Origin: Desulfobulbaceae bacterium
Lineage (GTDB): Bacteria > Desulfobacterota > Desulfobulbia > Desulfobulbales > SURF-16
Length of the DNA stretch: 43,173 nt
Reading direction: 5' to 3'
NCBI GenBank assembly: GCA_027859235.1
Contig: JAQIBE010000285.1
Location: 1-43,173, forward strand
The position numbers and the translations under genes were made by a program. Shown here piece after piece: positions 42,877 to 43,173 of the stretch (within the stretch, counting starts at the first letter, position 1; every line of letters begins with the position of its first letter). The notes under the pieces were generated by a model. That model was not told the origin of the DNA. It worked only from the letters and a program-made list of their open reading frames with translations, and searched no databases.

Positions 42877-43026
42877 ATGTTACAGAAAATTGATCATATT
42901 GGTATTGCTATCCAGTCCATCGCCGTTGCCCGGAAGTTTTATGAAGAGATCCTGGGTCTTGTTTGTCTGTAGGAAGAGGTTGTCGCCAGTCAAGAAGGTC
43001 AAGACCGCTTTTTAATAGTTCTATAA
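42877..43026 (+). pseudogene. mce: methylmalonyl-CoA epimerase remnant
   Basis: The ATG at 42877 starts MLQKIDHIGIAIQSIAVARKFYEEILGL, a clear match to the N-terminus of methylmalonyl-CoA epimerase, including the metal-binding His of KIDHIGIA. The frame hits TAG at 42970 after 31 codons. It then continues EEVVASQEGQD, again family-like, before TAA at 43024. The remaining two-thirds of the roughly 135-residue protein is missing. The remnant ends 9 nt before the carboxyltransferase gene, so it looks like an internal deletion plus a stop. A functional epimerase must be elsewhere if the pathway runs. The 249 bp upstream hold only repeat copy B and a doubtful minus-strand open frame (42742-42861). 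Confidence 0.8.
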
Positions 43027-43035
43027 GGAAAAAAC

Positions 43036-43173
43036 ATGTCTGAGGCTCAGAAACAACTCGATGATCTCCTGGCTAAACGTGCACAGGCGCGTTTGGGCGG
43101 CGGGCAGGAGCGTATTGATAAGCTCCACGCAACTGGGCGTTTTACGGCGCGGGAACGAATCGCCATGCTCCTT
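43036..43173 (+). CDS. acyl-CoA carboxylase / methylmalonyl-CoA carboxyltransferase subunit (5' part)
   Basis: The first 46 codons of a carboxyltransferase gene that runs off the window. MSEAQKQLDDLLAKRAQARLGGGQERIDKLHATGRFTARERIAMLL matches the N-terminus of biotin-dependent propionyl-CoA carboxylase beta / methylmalonyl-CoA decarboxylase alpha (MmdA) proteins, where KxxARGRLTARERI is conserved. AAGGAA lies 5 nt before the ATG. Which acyl-CoA it uses, and whether it works as carboxylase, decarboxylase or transcarboxylase, cannot be told from this fragment. Neighbouring sucCD and the epimerase remnant support a methylmalonyl-CoA role. Confidence 0.88.
   Translation, partial: MSEAQKQLDDLLAKRAQARLGGGQERIDKLHATGRFTARERIAMLL

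Noticed and set aside
42970-42972. TAG in the mce frame as possible pyrrolysine
   Set aside because: The frame hits TAA 51 bases later and two-thirds of the protein is missing, so readthrough would not give a functional epimerase. Decay explains it better.
1-43173. CRISPR arrays, tRNA or rRNA genes
   Set aside because: No regularly spaced direct repeats and no tRNA- or rRNA-like segments were recognised on reading either strand.

Overview
The window looks like chromosomal sequence from a Gram-negative, anaerobic, respiratory bacterium, most likely a sulfate reducer or sulfur disproportionator of the Desulfobacterota (Desulfobulbales-like). This is inferred from gene content: an IspH-UbiA fusion, a CooC-type ATPase, a tetraheme exported protein, succinyl-CoA synthetase beside a methylmalonyl/propionyl-CoA carboxylase gene, DUF3786, and above all repeated use of UGA as selenocysteine. 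No rRNA, tRNA, CRISPR array or intact insertion sequence was seen.

Layout. (1) 1-3.4 kb is accessory DNA: two small genes, an HNH nuclease and a lipoprotein, with two integron-type attC recombination sites in opposite orientation and several palindromes. (2) 3.4-6.5 kb is the minus-strand xseB-ispA-dxs isoprenoid operon. (3) 6.75-10.1 kb is xerC-hslV-hslU followed by a zinc-ribbon/DUF2007-like gene with an in-frame UGA. (4) 10.1-18 kb holds cooC, a NamZ-like muramidase, bpt, an ispH-ubiA fusion, ftsY, a TerB/DnaJ membrane protein and an aminotransferase. (5) 18-23.5 kb holds mazG, an AP2-domain protein, proC-nadK, gph and ppaC. (6) 23.6-27.6 kb is a tight minus-strand operon: DUF493, DUF3786 Fe-S protein, rarA, and an exported metallophosphatase-like tetraheme protein with an in-frame UGA. 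(7) 27.8-32.8 kb holds a YgiQ-type radical SAM gene facing a second tight operon: ArsC-like UxxC selenoprotein, comM, MEMO1, AMMECR1. (8) 33-40 kb holds a lipoprotein, a hybrid histidine kinase, and a TonB receptor/YfiR/sensor kinase operon. (9) 40.5 kb to the end holds sucCD, a broken methylmalonyl-CoA epimerase remnant and the start of a carboxyltransferase gene.

Main result: three genes that the ORF track truncates or misses are best read as selenoproteins. In each, translation continues in frame through one UGA into sequence that completes the protein and ends at a natural operon boundary, and a short hairpin with GU in its loop follows the UGA. In two of them the loop is GGUCU and starts 18 nt after the UGA, matching from memory the E. 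coli fdhF element. One (CxU, exported, tetraheme) and another (zinc ribbon-CxxxUxxC-zinc ribbon) are families I do not recall as established selenoproteins. Other notable items are a 66-bp dispersed repeat with inverted ends (three copies), the divergent attC sites, the IspH-UbiA fusion and an unusual xerC start.
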